Position numbers and translations under genes: made by a program. This document shows positions 26,298 to 33,814 of a stretch of DNA of 64,000 nucleotides, piece by piece (the stretch's first letter is position 1; each line of letters begins with the position of its first letter). The stretch spans positions 682,001-746,000 of the forward strand of contig JAWMQO010000001.1 in the NCBI GenBank assembly GCA_033283325.1. Reading direction: 5' to 3'. This DNA is from Mangrovimicrobium sp033283325. GTDB lineage: Bacteria > Pseudomonadota > Gammaproteobacteria > Pseudomonadales > Halieaceae. Under the pieces are notes generated by a model. That model saw nothing but the letters and a program-made list of their open reading frames with translations, searched no databases and was not told the DNA's origin.

Positions 26298-26420
26298 AAA
26301 AATTTGGATGTCAACTGTACGGGGGCTCTCTTTCGGCTTGAGAAGGTGGGCATATAGACTGTATGGCGCACTTAACGCTGCTTGGTCAGCTGTGCCGCTT
26401 TGCTGGACTTCCTGATTATA

Positions 26421-26437
26421 GTTGAGCATAACTCAAT
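26421..26437. promoter_or_regulatory. Operator-like palindrome, copy 2 (MaoC side)
   Basis: GTTGAGCATAACTCAAT matches copy 1 at 15 of 17 positions, in the same orientation, and both are followed by AAAA. It is 96 bases before the MaoC ATG, just after a GATTATAG stretch that could be a rightward -10 element. Two copies, one per diverging operon, suggest shared control. Confidence 0.65.
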
Positions 26438-26532
26438 AAAATGACGGCGAGACTGTCAGCGCGACAAAACGGTAGCCCGGCCAGCGAGGGCCGGACGCCA
26501 GCGAACACAACTCACAGAAACACAGGTGATAT

Positions 26533-26985
26533 ATGCCAGGAATCTATTTTGAAGAGGCCGAAGTCGGCAGGGAAATCGTCCACAGTATGTCGCGGACAGT
26601 GACCGAAGCGGATAACGTGCTGTTCTGCTGCCTCACCCACAACCCGCAGCCCCTCCACCTGGATGCGGAGTACGCCGGCAAGACCGAGTTCGGCCAGCGC
26701 CTGTTCAACAGCATGTACACTGCCTCCTACGCGGCGGGCGTATCGGTCGAGGACACGACCCTCGGCACCCTGGTGGCCAACCTGGGTTTCGGCGAGATGA
26801 CCTTTCCCAGGCCGGTCTTCATCAACGACACCTTGCGGGTGACGACAGTGATCAAGGACAAGCGTGAGAGCAAATCGCGCCCCAACGCGGGCATTGTCAC
26901 CTTCGAGCACCTGGTCTGGAACCAGCACAACGAGGTGGTCTGCACCATGATCCGCAAGGCCCTGATGCAGAAACGGCCGGCCTGA
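26533..26985 (+). CDS. MaoC family acyl-CoA hydratase
   Basis: 150 aa single hot-dog hydratase. It begins MPGIYFEEAEVGREI, the usual MaoC start, and has the hydratase segment TEADNVLFCCLTHNPQPLHLDAEYA, where Asp and His take part in hydration. Such enzymes add water to 2-enoyl-CoA, often giving R-hydroxyacyl-CoA; mesaconyl-CoA hydratase is in the same family. It opens the rightward operon MaoC, CitE-like lyase, acetoacetate-CoA ligase, TetR. In this context it takes the place of a 3-methylglutaconyl-CoA hydratase (LiuC), which is normally a crotonase. That replacement is inferred. Confidence 0.84.
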   Translation: MPGIYFEEAEVGREIVHSMSRTVTEADNVLFCCLTHNPQPLHLDAEYAGKTEFGQRLFNSMYTASYAAGVSVEDTTLGTLVANLGFGEMTFPRPVFINDTLRVTTVIKDKRESKSRPNAGIVTFEHLVWNQHNEVVCTMIRKALMQKRPA

Positions 26986-27019
26986 ACCCGGTATTTGAGC
27001 GATTAAGGGAGGGGAAAAC

Positions 27020-27901
27020 ATGCTGGCAAAGTCCTATCTGTTCGTGCCCGGCGACAGCGAGAAGAAGCAGGCAAAAATCCAGGAGTCCGGTGCCGACGCG
27101 GTCATCATCTGCCTCGAGGATTCGGTCATGGAGGCCAACAAGGCCATGGCCAGGGACGTCACGCGGGACTACCTGCAGGCCTGGCGCGGCAAGAGTGCGC
27201 CGCAACTGTGGGTGCGTATCAACCCGATAACAACCGAGCACATGCTGAAGGACCTCGTGAAGGTCATCGCCGGCGCACCTTTCGGGGTTTTCTTTCCCAA
27301 GCCCTCGTCCGCGGCGGATTTCCAGGTGCTGGACAATTACCTCACCGCTCTCGAAGCGCAACACGATATTCCCCTGGGTTCCACCCGCATCATGAGCGTG
27401 GCGGAATCCTGCGTCGGCACCCTCAACCAGAGCCAGTTCGCCACCGCCTCGCCCCGCCTGAGCGGTTTGTGCTGGGGTGCGGAGGACATGTCCGCAGATC
27501 TCGGGGCCAGTACCAACAAGGAGGAGGATGGTAGCTTCTTCCTCGTTCACCAGATGAATCGCGCCGCCTGCCTGGTGGTCTGCAATGCCGGCGGTATGCA
27601 ACCCGTCGACGGCATCTGCGCGGACTTTCGCGACGAGGCGCTACTGCGCGAAGAGTGCCGCAAGGCGCGCATCGAGGGCTTCACCGGCAAGATCGCCATC
27701 CACCCTGCACAGGTCGCCGTGATCAACGAAATGTTCAGTCCTTCGGGCGAAGATATCGCTTATGCGAAGCGGGTAATCCAGGCCTTTGCGGACGCCCCGG
27801 ACGGCGCCGGCACCGTCGGCCTGGACGGTCAGATGCTCGACATTCCCCACCTGAAGCGCGCCCACCGCCTGCTGCAACTGGCGGGGGAGGGCCAGGGCTG
27901 A
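27020..27901 (+). CDS. CitE-like (HpcH/HpaI family) beta-hydroxyacyl-CoA lyase
   Basis: 293 aa TIM-barrel lyase. It starts AKSYLFVPGDSEKK, then has IICLEDSV, the CoA-contact WVRINP, the metal site Glu in MSVAESC and Asp in CWGAEDMSADLGAS, and a C-terminal IHPAQV. Members split beta-hydroxyacyl-CoA thioesters such as citramalyl-, malyl- or HMG-like CoA. A mycobacterial CitE (Rv2498c) in a leucine-type operon has been reported as such a lyase. Here the next gene activates acetoacetate, which is the expected product. It has a good AGGGAGG ribosome site, and its stop overlaps the next ATG by one base. Confidence 0.84.
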   Translation: MLAKSYLFVPGDSEKKQAKIQESGADAVIICLEDSVMEANKAMARDVTRDYLQAWRGKSAPQLWVRINPITTEHMLKDLVKVIAGAPFGVFFPKPSSAADFQVLDNYLTALEAQHDIPLGSTRIMSVAESCVGTLNQSQFATASPRLSGLCWGAEDMSADLGASTNKEEDGSFFLVHQMNRAACLVVCNAGGMQPVDGICADFRDEALLREECRKARIEGFTGKIAIHPAQVAVINEMFSPSGEDIAYAKRVIQAFADAPDGAGTVGLDGQMLDIPHLKRAHRLLQLAGEGQG

Positions 27902-29895
27902 TGGAAGAACTCGCCGGCAAGCTGCTCTGGGAACCCTCTGCGGAGCGCATACAAGATTCGGGAGTCACAGCGTTTATCCAGTGGGTCAACCAGCGCCACG
28001 GCACCGCGATCGAAACTTACCGGGAGCTCTGGCGGTGGTCGATCGGTGACATCGAACGTTTCTGGGAGTCCGTGCGCGAGTGCTACAACATCGAGTTCTC
28101 CGGGAACTACGAAACGGTACTCAAAGACCCGGAGATGCCCGGCGCCGGCTGGTTCGAGGGCGCGCGGCTCAATCTCGCCGAGTATTTACTCAAGCAGGGT
28201 GATCTTGGCGACCTCGGCCGCACCGCGATATTCGCCGAGAGCGAAAGCTTTGCGCCGACTTCGATTGACTGGCGGGACCTGCGCGAGCAGGTTGCCCGCT
28301 TCGCCACTTTCCTGCGCAGTAAGGGTGTGGGCCCCGGCGATCACGTGGCCGCTTACCTGCCGATCTCCATCGAATCCGTGGTCGCCTTGCTCGGCACCAT
28401 CAGCGTGGGCGCCGTATGGTCCAGCTGCTCGCCGGACTTCGGCGCGAAGAGTGTGTTGGAGCGCTTTTCCCAGGTCGGCCCCAAAGTATTAATCGCCGCC
28501 AGTGGCTACCGCTACAACGGCAAGGCGTTCGACCGGCGGGCCGATCTTGCACAGATCATCGGCGAACTGCCGAGCCTGCAATGCCTGGTCGATCTTCCCT
28601 GGCTCTACGACGATGTGCCTGCGGTACCGGCGGGCGTGAACGTAAGTGATTGGCGCGCGGCGCTGGACAACGACGCGCGCTACGACTCTTTCGAGTTCGA
28701 GCAGGTCGCCTTCGAGCACCCGCTCTGGGTGCTCTATACCTCCGGCACCACCGGCTTGCCCAAGGGCATCGTCCACAGCCAGGGCGGCATCCTGCTGGAG
28801 TTCACCAAGTTCGGCTGGCTGCACGACGACCTCAAGCCCGAGTCGGTGAAGTTCTTCTTCACCACCACCGGCTGGACCATGTTCAACCTGCTGGTGGGCG
28901 GCTTCGCCACCGGCAGCGCCATCGTCGTCTACGACGGCTGCCCCAGCTACCCGGACTACAGCAAGCTGTGGGAGATGTGCGCTCGCTTCGGCATCACTTA
29001 CTTCGGGGCGAACCCCACCTATTTCAACGCGCTGGCCAACCGGCAGTACTCCCCTCGGGAGCATTTCGACCTGACCAAAATTCGCACCATTGCCACCACC
29101 GGTTCGCCGGTCTCGCCGGAAAACTTCGCCTGGATCTATGAGAACGTGGGCGACGATATTCACGTGGTCTCCATGAGCGGCGGTACAGATGTGGCCGCTG
29201 CCTTCGTCGGCGGCGTGCCGATCATGCCGGTCCATGCCGGCGAGCTCCAGGTCCCCTGTCTCGGGGTGGACGTCTGCGTCTTCGACGAGGACGGCAAGGA
29301 AGTCGTGGACGAGGACGGCGAACTGGTGGTCCGCCAGCCCATGCCTTCCATGCCGATCTATTTCTGGAACGACCCGGACAGGAAGCGTTACCTCGGCAGC
29401 TATTTCGATACCTTCCCCGGTGTCTGGCGCCAGGGGGACCAGGCGCGTTTCAACGATCACATGGGCTGCGTGATCTCGGGCCGCAGCGATGCCACCCTGA
29501 ACCGCTTCGGTGTGCGTATCGGCACCGCGGAGATCTACCGCAATGTCGAGGCGATCGATGGCATTCTCGACAGCCTGATCGTCAACCTGGAACTCCCCGG
29601 GGCGAAGTTCTTCATGCCGCTGTTCATCACCCTGGAAGAGGGCGTCGAACTGGACGACAATCTGCGCGAGCAGATCCGCCATGCACTGGCGACGAACTGC
29701 TCGCCCCGGCACGTGCCCGATGAAGTCCACGTGGTCGAAGCCATTCCCTATACACTTAGCGGCAAAAAGCAGGAAATCCCGGTGAAGAAATTGCTCCTCG
29801 GCGTGCCGGCGGAAAAAGCGGTAAAGCTGGAGGCGAGCGCCAACCCCGAGGCGATCAATTTCTTTGTCGACTTCGCCAGTCATGTTCCTGGTTGA
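27901..29895 (+). CDS. aacS: Acetoacetate-CoA ligase
   Basis: 664 aa ANL-superfamily enzyme, the length of acetoacetyl-CoA synthetases. The start is the ATG at 27901 overlapping the previous stop (TGATG); the frame is open further left only as a shadow. The N-terminal cap (LLWEPSAERIQDSGV...FWESVRECYNI) is typical of this group. The AMP site is YTSGTTGLPKGIVH, followed by TTTGWTMFN and DQARFNDHMGCVISGRSDATLNRFGVRIG. It turns acetoacetate, ATP and CoA into acetoacetyl-CoA. Coupled to the CitE-like lyase, it would recover acetoacetate released by cleavage of a branched hydroxyacyl-CoA. Confidence 0.9.
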   Translation: MEELAGKLLWEPSAERIQDSGVTAFIQWVNQRHGTAIETYRELWRWSIGDIERFWESVRECYNIEFSGNYETVLKDPEMPGAGWFEGARLNLAEYLLKQGDLGDLGRTAIFAESESFAPTSIDWRDLREQVARFATFLRSKGVGPGDHVAAYLPISIESVVALLGTISVGAVWSSCSPDFGAKSVLERFSQVGPKVLIAASGYRYNGKAFDRRADLAQIIGELPSLQCLVDLPWLYDDVPAVPAGVNVSDWRAALDNDARYDSFEFEQVAFEHPLWVLYTSGTTGLPKGIVHSQGGILLEFTKFGWLHDDLKPESVKFFFTTTGWTMFNLLVGGFATGSAIVVYDGCPSYPDYSKLWEMCARFGITYFGANPTYFNALANRQYSPREHFDLTKIRTIATTGSPVSPENFAWIYENVGDDIHVVSMSGGTDVAAAFVGGVPIMPVHAGELQVPCLGVDVCVFDEDGKEVVDEDGELVVRQPMPSMPIYFWNDPDRKRYLGSYFDTFPGVWRQGDQARFNDHMGCVISGRSDATLNRFGVRIGTAEIYRNVEAIDGILDSLIVNLELPGAKFFMPLFITLEEGVELDDNLREQIRHALATNCSPRHVPDEVHVVEAIPYTLSGKKQEIPVKKLLLGVPAEKAVKLEASANPEAINFFVDFASHVPG

Positions 29896-29928
29896 AAAAG
29901 TCCTGGCTGAGCAAACACAGAGAGCCCC

Positions 29929-30609
29929 GTGAGCAACAACAGCGAACGCAAGAAATCCACCCGCCTGTCCCGGGAAGCGCGGCAGGCAGAGATTCTCGCC
30001 GCCGCCCGGGCGAGCTTCGAGAAAAACGGCTACGAGAACACCACTGTCGCCGAGATCGCCGCCGGGCTCGATCTCGTCGAGGGTACGGTCTTCCACTATT
30101 TCGGCAGCAAGCGCGGGCTGATGCTCAGGGTGATCGAGTCTTTTTACCAGGAGATTACCGCCGAACTGGAGGATGGCCTTGCCGCGGTGAAGGGCACTCG
30201 CAACCGGCTCTACTACATCACGCGTTTTCACCTGCACACCATCAACAGGAGCGCGGAACTTTGCGCGGTGATCCTGCGGGAGTCCCGCGGCCTGGAGCCG
30301 GACATCTCGGCGGAAATCCATCGCTTGAACCGACTCTACACCGGCCACCTGATCGCGGTGATCAAGGCCGGCATCAGCGCCGGCGAAATCCGCTCAGGCA
30401 CCTCACCCACGCTGGTGCGCAATACGGTCTACGGCAACATCGAGCACGTGCTCTGGGACAGGGTTGGCGACGGTAAACCGGTGGACGTGGAGCGAGTCGC
30501 GGAAGAACTCACCGAACTGGTCTTCAGGGGCATCAGTGCCGAAGAGACCCGCCTGGAAGAGGGCGAGGTGGCGGCGCTGGTCAAGCGCCTCAACCGGCTG
30601 ATCGATTAA
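29929..30609 (+). CDS. TetR family transcriptional regulator
   Basis: 226 aa with a GTG start. The N-terminal TetR DNA-binding domain is clear: REARQAEILAAARASFEKNGY, then the helix-turn-helix TTVAEIAAGLDLVEGTVFHYFGSKRGLM. The rest is a helical ligand domain. It is the last gene of the MaoC-lyase-ligase operon, 33 bases after the ligase. Two matching palindromes in the shared promoter region at 26281 and 26421 are likely targets, which would make this a repressor of both divergent operons, released by an acyl-CoA. The link is inferred from position and symmetry only. Confidence 0.87.
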   Translation: MSNNSERKKSTRLSREARQAEILAAARASFEKNGYENTTVAEIAAGLDLVEGTVFHYFGSKRGLMLRVIESFYQEITAELEDGLAAVKGTRNRLYYITRFHLHTINRSAELCAVILRESRGLEPDISAEIHRLNRLYTGHLIAVIKAGISAGEIRSGTSPTLVRNTVYGNIEHVLWDRVGDGKPVDVERVAEELTELVFRGISAEETRLEEGEVAALVKRLNRLID

Positions 30610-30651
30610 GCCCGCGACCGGGCCTTCCGGCACCCGGTACCACGAATTCCC

Positions 30652-31476
30652 TTATTCTTCCCCAGCCACCGGAAAATACGCGGGATCGTAATCCGGCAAT
30701 CGAAAGGGCAGGTTAGTGTCCTGCAGCCCACCGTCGTAGCGGACGATCTCCGCAGTCATGTAGTCCGCCGCCGGTGAGCAGAGGAAGGCCACGGTCTCGC
30801 CGACCTTGTCGGGATCGCCGATGCCGCGCAGGGGCGTCTTGTCCTTCAGGCCCCGCTCGAAGCTCTCGTCCGCATCGATCAGGGTGCGCTCCAGCGCAGG
30901 CGTCATGATCGAGCCCAGGGCGACGGCGTTGACCCTGACATGGGGCGCCAGTTCGTCCGCCAGGCTGCGGGTCAGGTAATCCAGCGCGGCCTTGGCGACG
31001 CCGTAGGACATCATCCCCCGGCCGGTCAGGTGGCCTACCGCGGAGGAGACATTGATGATGACCCCTTCGCCGCGGCCCAGCATGTGGCTGGCCACGCGCT
31101 TCGACAGCATGAAGGCGGACTTGGTGTTCCAGTCGAAGATATGGCTGAACTCCTCGTCGCTGATGTCGAGGAAGCCGTTGAAAATCGTGCCGCCGGCGTT
31201 GTTGACCAGGATGTCGATACGGCCGAATTTTTCGACTGTTGCGTCCACCAGCCGGTCCAGGTCCGCGCCGCTGGTAACGTCCCCTGGCACCGCGATAGCG
31301 TCCACTCCGTGCTCTCTTACTCGAGCGGCCACTCGCTCGATATCCGCCGTCGTGCGCGCGTTGCACACCACGCTGGCGCCGGCGCGGGCCAGGGCCAGGG
31401 CAACGCCTTCGCCAATGCCCATACCGGCACCGGTGACGATGGCGACCTTGCCGGACAGGTCGATACTCAGGCTCAT
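30652..31476 (-). CDS. SDR family oxidoreductase
   Basis: 274 aa classical SDR. The ATG at 31476 follows GGAGG at a good distance; a TTG two codons upstream is less likely. TGAGMGIGEG (about 15-24), NNAG and the catalytic Tyr-x3-Lys in MMSYGVAKAAL are present. The C-terminal tail (QDTNLPFRLPDYDPAYFP) is unusual in its proline and aromatic content. It is convergent with the TetR gene and divergent from the old-yellow-enzyme gene at 31693. Substrate unknown; the 216-base gap to the divergent gene shows no clear operator. Confidence 0.84.
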   Translation of the reverse strand: MSLSIDLSGKVAIVTGAGMGIGEGVALALARAGASVVCNARTTADIERVAARVREHGVDAIAVPGDVTSGADLDRLVDATVEKFGRIDILVNNAGGTIFNGFLDISDEEFSHIFDWNTKSAFMLSKRVASHMLGRGEGVIINVSSAVGHLTGRGMMSYGVAKAALDYLTRSLADELAPHVRVNAVALGSIMTPALERTLIDADESFERGLKDKTPLRGIGDPDKVGETVAFLCSPAADYMTAEIVRYDGGLQDTNLPFRLPDYDPAYFPVAGEE

Positions 31477-31692
31477 GGGCAATCCTCCAGGTCGATTTAT
31501 TGTTTTGTCTGGGTCTTGTAGCGCTTTGCCTGGTTGATTGTAAGTGCTTCCAGGCCCGCAGAGGGCGCTGGAATTTAAGCCATATTGACTATTCTCCGAA
31601 GCGCCCCCGCTCCCCTGCAGTCCTTACTCTGCGAGGTTTTCCAGTATATTGTCCTGCACACCAATACCAATAACACGGCTACGGCGGCGCGG

Positions 31693-33747
31693 ATGAAATT
31701 GCTGACTCCCTTCGCCATCGGCAACATGCGGCTCAAGAACCGCATGGTTATGGCGCCGATGACCACCAACTACGCCAACGAGGACCAGACACCCTCCCGG
31801 CGCCTGCAGGACTTCCTGGTAGAACGCGCCCGGGGCGGCGTGGGCCTGATCACGGTGGAAGTCTGTACTGTCGATCCGAAGCAGAAATACCAGCCACAGT
31901 CGATGACCCTGGGTGATGACAGGTTCATCGACGCCCACCGCCGCCTCACCGATGCCCTGCACGCCCACGGCGCGCGGGTCCAGCCGCAGATTACCCATCC
32001 CGGCCCCGAGTCGATGGTGTCGATCTATCACGGCGAGGCAGCGCTCGGCCCCAGCCACGGCACGGGCGCCTGTCATGGCCTGCCTTCAAGGGAATTACAA
32101 CTCGCGGAACTCGAGAGCATCGTCGATGATTACGCGAAGGCGGCGGTTCGCGCACGGGATGCCGGCTACGACGGTATCGAACTGCACGCGGCCCACGCCT
32201 ACATGCTTCTCGGCGCCTTCCTCAGCCCGCTGAAAAATCACCGTCAGGACGAGTACGGCGCCGACACCCTGGAAAACCGCGCGCGCCTCCTGTTGCAGGT
32301 CATCGCAAAGATCAAGTCCGAGGCAGGGCAGGACTTTCCCCTGACCCTGCGCATCTCCGGTTTCGAGCGGGTACCCGGCGGCAGGGATTCCTATGATACG
32401 GCGGCGCTGGCCTGTCTGTTGGAAGCGGCGGGCGTCGACGCATTCCACGTGTCCGGTGGCGTCAGCGACCCGATGGTCTCGCAGATGATCTGCGGCCCGG
32501 AATATACCAATGGCTATAACCTCCCGGGTGCAGAAGCGATCAAGCGTGTCGTCAATGTACCCGTCATGGCCGTGGGACGATTCCTCGATCCGGAAGTCGC
32601 TGAAAAGGCCTTGCAGGAGGACAGGACGGATCTCATCGTGATGGGCCGTGCCATCCTGGCGGACCCGCAACTGCCTAACAAACTGCTGGCCGGCAAGGCA
32701 CGCACTATCCGTCGGTGTATCTCCTGCCAGAACTGCATCGATTCGATGTTCCTCTGGCCGATGGACGCGCGCATGAACTGCGCGGTCAATGCCGCTACCG
32801 GACGCGAGAGTACGCTGAACTACAGGCCTGCGGCGCAGGCAAAGAAGGTAGTGGTCATTGGCGGCGGCCCGGGAGGCATGGAGGCGGCGCGGGTGGCGGC
32901 CCTGCGCGGCCACCGGGTTACCCTGGTGGAGAAGCAGAAGCGTCTCGGCGGCTCACTGGTGGCGGCCTCGGTGGTGCACGGGGAAAACCAGCGCCTGCTC
33001 GACTTCCTGATTTCGCAAGTCGATGACCTGCCCATCGATATCGCCCTGGATACCCAGGCCACCACCGCCATGATCCAGTCACTGGAGCCCGACGAGGTGG
33101 TCGTGGCCACCGGCGCCAGGCTCAACTATGACGCCATTGCGGGCCTGGACAATCCCGGCGTTATCACCGGTTCGCTGCTGCGGGAACTGGCCAGTGGCCG
33201 ACCGGGTCCAGCTGTCGCGGTGCAGAACGGCCTGCTGCGCTTTGCTGCCAGTACACTGGGGCCCGCCGCTGATCGCTATGCCAGTCCGCAGGCAATCCGT
33301 TCCCTGGCCCGGGCGTGGCTGCCTTTGGGTAAGCGGGTCGTGATCGTGGGCGGTGACCTGCCCGCCATCGAACTGGCGGAATTCCTCGCCCGCAGGGGCA
33401 GACGGGTGAGCCTGCTGGAAAAAAGCGCTATTATCGCGGGCGAGATCGGACCCAAGCGGCGCTTCGAGCACGAGATGCGTCTGGACAGGCTGGGTGTCAC
33501 GATCAATACCGGCGTGGAGGTCACCGCGCTCGGTCCACGGAAGGTCAGCTTCATCACGCCGGGCGGCAGGCCCACCAGCCTCGAGGCGGACTCGGTCATC
33601 GTCACCGGTGAGCCGGTAGCGGATACCGGCCTGCACGATGAATTGTTGGAAGCAAATATAAGAAGCCACTGTATCGGCGACGCCAGCGGCCCTGGCCTTA
33701 TCGTCAAGGCGGTCTACGAAGGCAATGCGATCGCCCACAGTTTCTGA
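31693..33747 (+). CDS. Two-domain FMN/FAD oxidoreductase (2,4-dienoyl-CoA reductase / BaiH-like)
   Basis: 684 aa from the ATG at 31693 (MKLLTPFAIGNMRLKNR); the longer frame to the left is not family-like. An old-yellow-enzyme barrel (1 to about 340: RMVMAPMTTNY, GIELHAAHAYMLLGAFLSP) is followed by an iron-sulfur site C-x2-C-x2-C-x14-C (RCISCQNC...MNC), then two Rossmann halves for FAD and NAD(P)H (VVIGGGPGGMEAARVAA and VVIVGGDLPAIELAEFL). This is the plan of FadH and of the bile-acid enzymes BaiCD/BaiH. It would reduce a dienoyl-CoA or a steroid enone. In this neighbourhood the steroid reading is attractive but not proven. Confidence 0.83.
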   Translation: MKLLTPFAIGNMRLKNRMVMAPMTTNYANEDQTPSRRLQDFLVERARGGVGLITVEVCTVDPKQKYQPQSMTLGDDRFIDAHRRLTDALHAHGARVQPQITHPGPESMVSIYHGEAALGPSHGTGACHGLPSRELQLAELESIVDDYAKAAVRARDAGYDGIELHAAHAYMLLGAFLSPLKNHRQDEYGADTLENRARLLLQVIAKIKSEAGQDFPLTLRISGFERVPGGRDSYDTAALACLLEAAGVDAFHVSGGVSDPMVSQMICGPEYTNGYNLPGAEAIKRVVNVPVMAVGRFLDPEVAEKALQEDRTDLIVMGRAILADPQLPNKLLAGKARTIRRCISCQNCIDSMFLWPMDARMNCAVNAATGRESTLNYRPAAQAKKVVVIGGGPGGMEAARVAALRGHRVTLVEKQKRLGGSLVAASVVHGENQRLLDFLISQVDDLPIDIALDTQATTAMIQSLEPDEVVVATGARLNYDAIAGLDNPGVITGSLLRELASGRPGPAVAVQNGLLRFAASTLGPAADRYASPQAIRSLARAWLPLGKRVVIVGGDLPAIELAEFLARRGRRVSLLEKSAIIAGEIGPKRRFEHEMRLDRLGVTINTGVEVTALGPRKVSFITPGGRPTSLEADSVIVTGEPVADTGLHDELLEANIRSHCIGDASGPGLIVKAVYEGNAIAHSF

Positions 33748-33814
33748 CCCGCCTGTTCCGGTATGGCGGGCCCATAAATAAAACAGCATGCCCGCAGCAT
33801 GACAGGTTCCACCC

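Noticed and set aside
27655..27900. N-terminal extension of the acetoacetate-CoA ligase into the lyase gene
   Set aside because: The extension is out-of-frame lyase sequence; the ATG at 27901 overlapping the lyase stop gives the normal family start.
28489..30348. A 619-codon minus-strand frame opposite the acetoacetate-CoA ligase and TetR genes
   Set aside because: Its residues are the usual antisense composition of a GC-rich gene (V, H, A, G, D), while the plus-strand proteins have clear motifs.
33760..33800. GCGGGC...GCCCGC as a terminator after the two-domain flavoprotein gene
   Set aside because: The loop is about 18 bases and there is no T-tract, so support is too weak.
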